Origin: an uncultured Collinsella sp.
Lineage (GTDB): Bacteria > Actinomycetota > Coriobacteriia > Coriobacteriales > Coriobacteriaceae
NCBI GenBank assembly: GCA_905197585.1
Contig: CAJJZO010000113.1
Location: 1 to 6,051, forward strand
Length of the DNA stretch: 6,051 nucleotides
Reading direction: 5' to 3'
Part shown: positions 5,940 to 6,051 of the stretch, in pieces
Layout: each line of letters begins with the position of its first letter
Numbering within the stretch: position 1 is the stretch's first letter
The notes under the pieces: generated by a model
The model's input: only the letters and a program-made list of their open reading frames with translations
The model's database searches: none
Told to the model about the DNA's origin: nothing
Translations under genes and position numbers: made by a program

Positions 5940-6051
5940 CTATTGCTCCTTGGTCTTTTTGCCCTCGGCAGGTTTCGGGGTGGCGGCGGGCGCATCGCGG
6001 TGGGCCGCGGCGACCTTGGCGGACTTGGCCGTGGCCGGTGCGCTCACCCCT
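5940..6051 (-). CDS. ABC-F family ATP-binding protein, end of the main reading frame, 5' part outside the window
   Basis: The frame enters at the right edge and runs 36 codons to a TAG at 5942-5940. The visible part is a low-complexity linker rich in Ala, Pro and Lys, ending in GKKTKEQ. That is the usual bridge between the second ATPase domain and the C-terminal coiled coil in Uup-like ABC-F proteins. Neither ATPase domain (Walker A, LSGGQ, Walker B) is inside the window, so the assignment rests on the linker plus the coiled-coil domain that continues in the same frame beyond the stop. ABC-F proteins are soluble, ribosome-associated ATPases rather than transporters; Uup-type members are linked to ribosome function and to DNA transposition effects. 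If the TAG is real, the product keeps its ATPase core and loses its last 91 residues. Confidence 0.65.
   Translation of the reverse strand, partial: GVSAPATAKSAKVAAAHRDAPAATPKPAEGKKTKEQ

Noticed and set aside
1..6051. A novel defence, mobile or biosynthetic system
   Set aside because: Every gene but one belongs to a well-known housekeeping family in a conserved order. No direct repeats, terminal inverted repeats, recombinase, spacer array or toxin-antitoxin pair is visible.

Overview
The window is an ordinary, gene-dense bacterial chromosome segment. Every real gene reads on the minus strand, so transcription runs from the right edge to the left edge. The DNA is GC-rich. The gene set and order (scpA-scpB-rluB-cmk-plsC-ispH) and the protein style suggest a member of the Actinomycetota, most likely class Coriobacteriia and perhaps Collinsella. 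That placement is inferred from remembered family resemblance and gene order, not from a search.

In transcription order, the right edge holds the end of an ABC-F type ATPase gene. It is interrupted by an in-frame TAG 91 codons before the expected end, which separates the C-terminal coiled-coil domain. Next come a small unrecognised membrane protein (98 aa) and an M50/site-2-protease-like membrane metalloprotease (227 aa). These three are packed with overlaps or short gaps. An 84-nt gap follows, the longest in the window, holding two small hairpins and a strong Shine-Dalgarno sequence. Then comes a tightly packed run: scpA and scpB (partners of SMC in the chromosome condensin), an RluB/RsuA-type rRNA pseudouridine synthase, cmk (cytidylate kinase), a plsC-like lysophosphatidate acyltransferase, and ispH (HMBPP reductase), which runs off the left edge.

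The six-gene run joins chromosome segregation, ribosome modification, CMP recycling, phosphatidic acid synthesis and isoprenoid precursor synthesis: housekeeping functions of growth, linked by overlap and by stop codons embedded in the next gene's ribosome binding site. I see no tRNA, rRNA, CRISPR array, insertion sequence, prophage or defence system, and no evidence for a novel multi-gene system. The points most worth a second look are the in-frame TAG in the ABC-F gene, the Asp-to-Glu change in the PlsC catalytic motif (HX4E instead of HX4D), the unknown membrane protein beside the M50 protease, and the twin hairpins with near-identical loops ahead of scpA.
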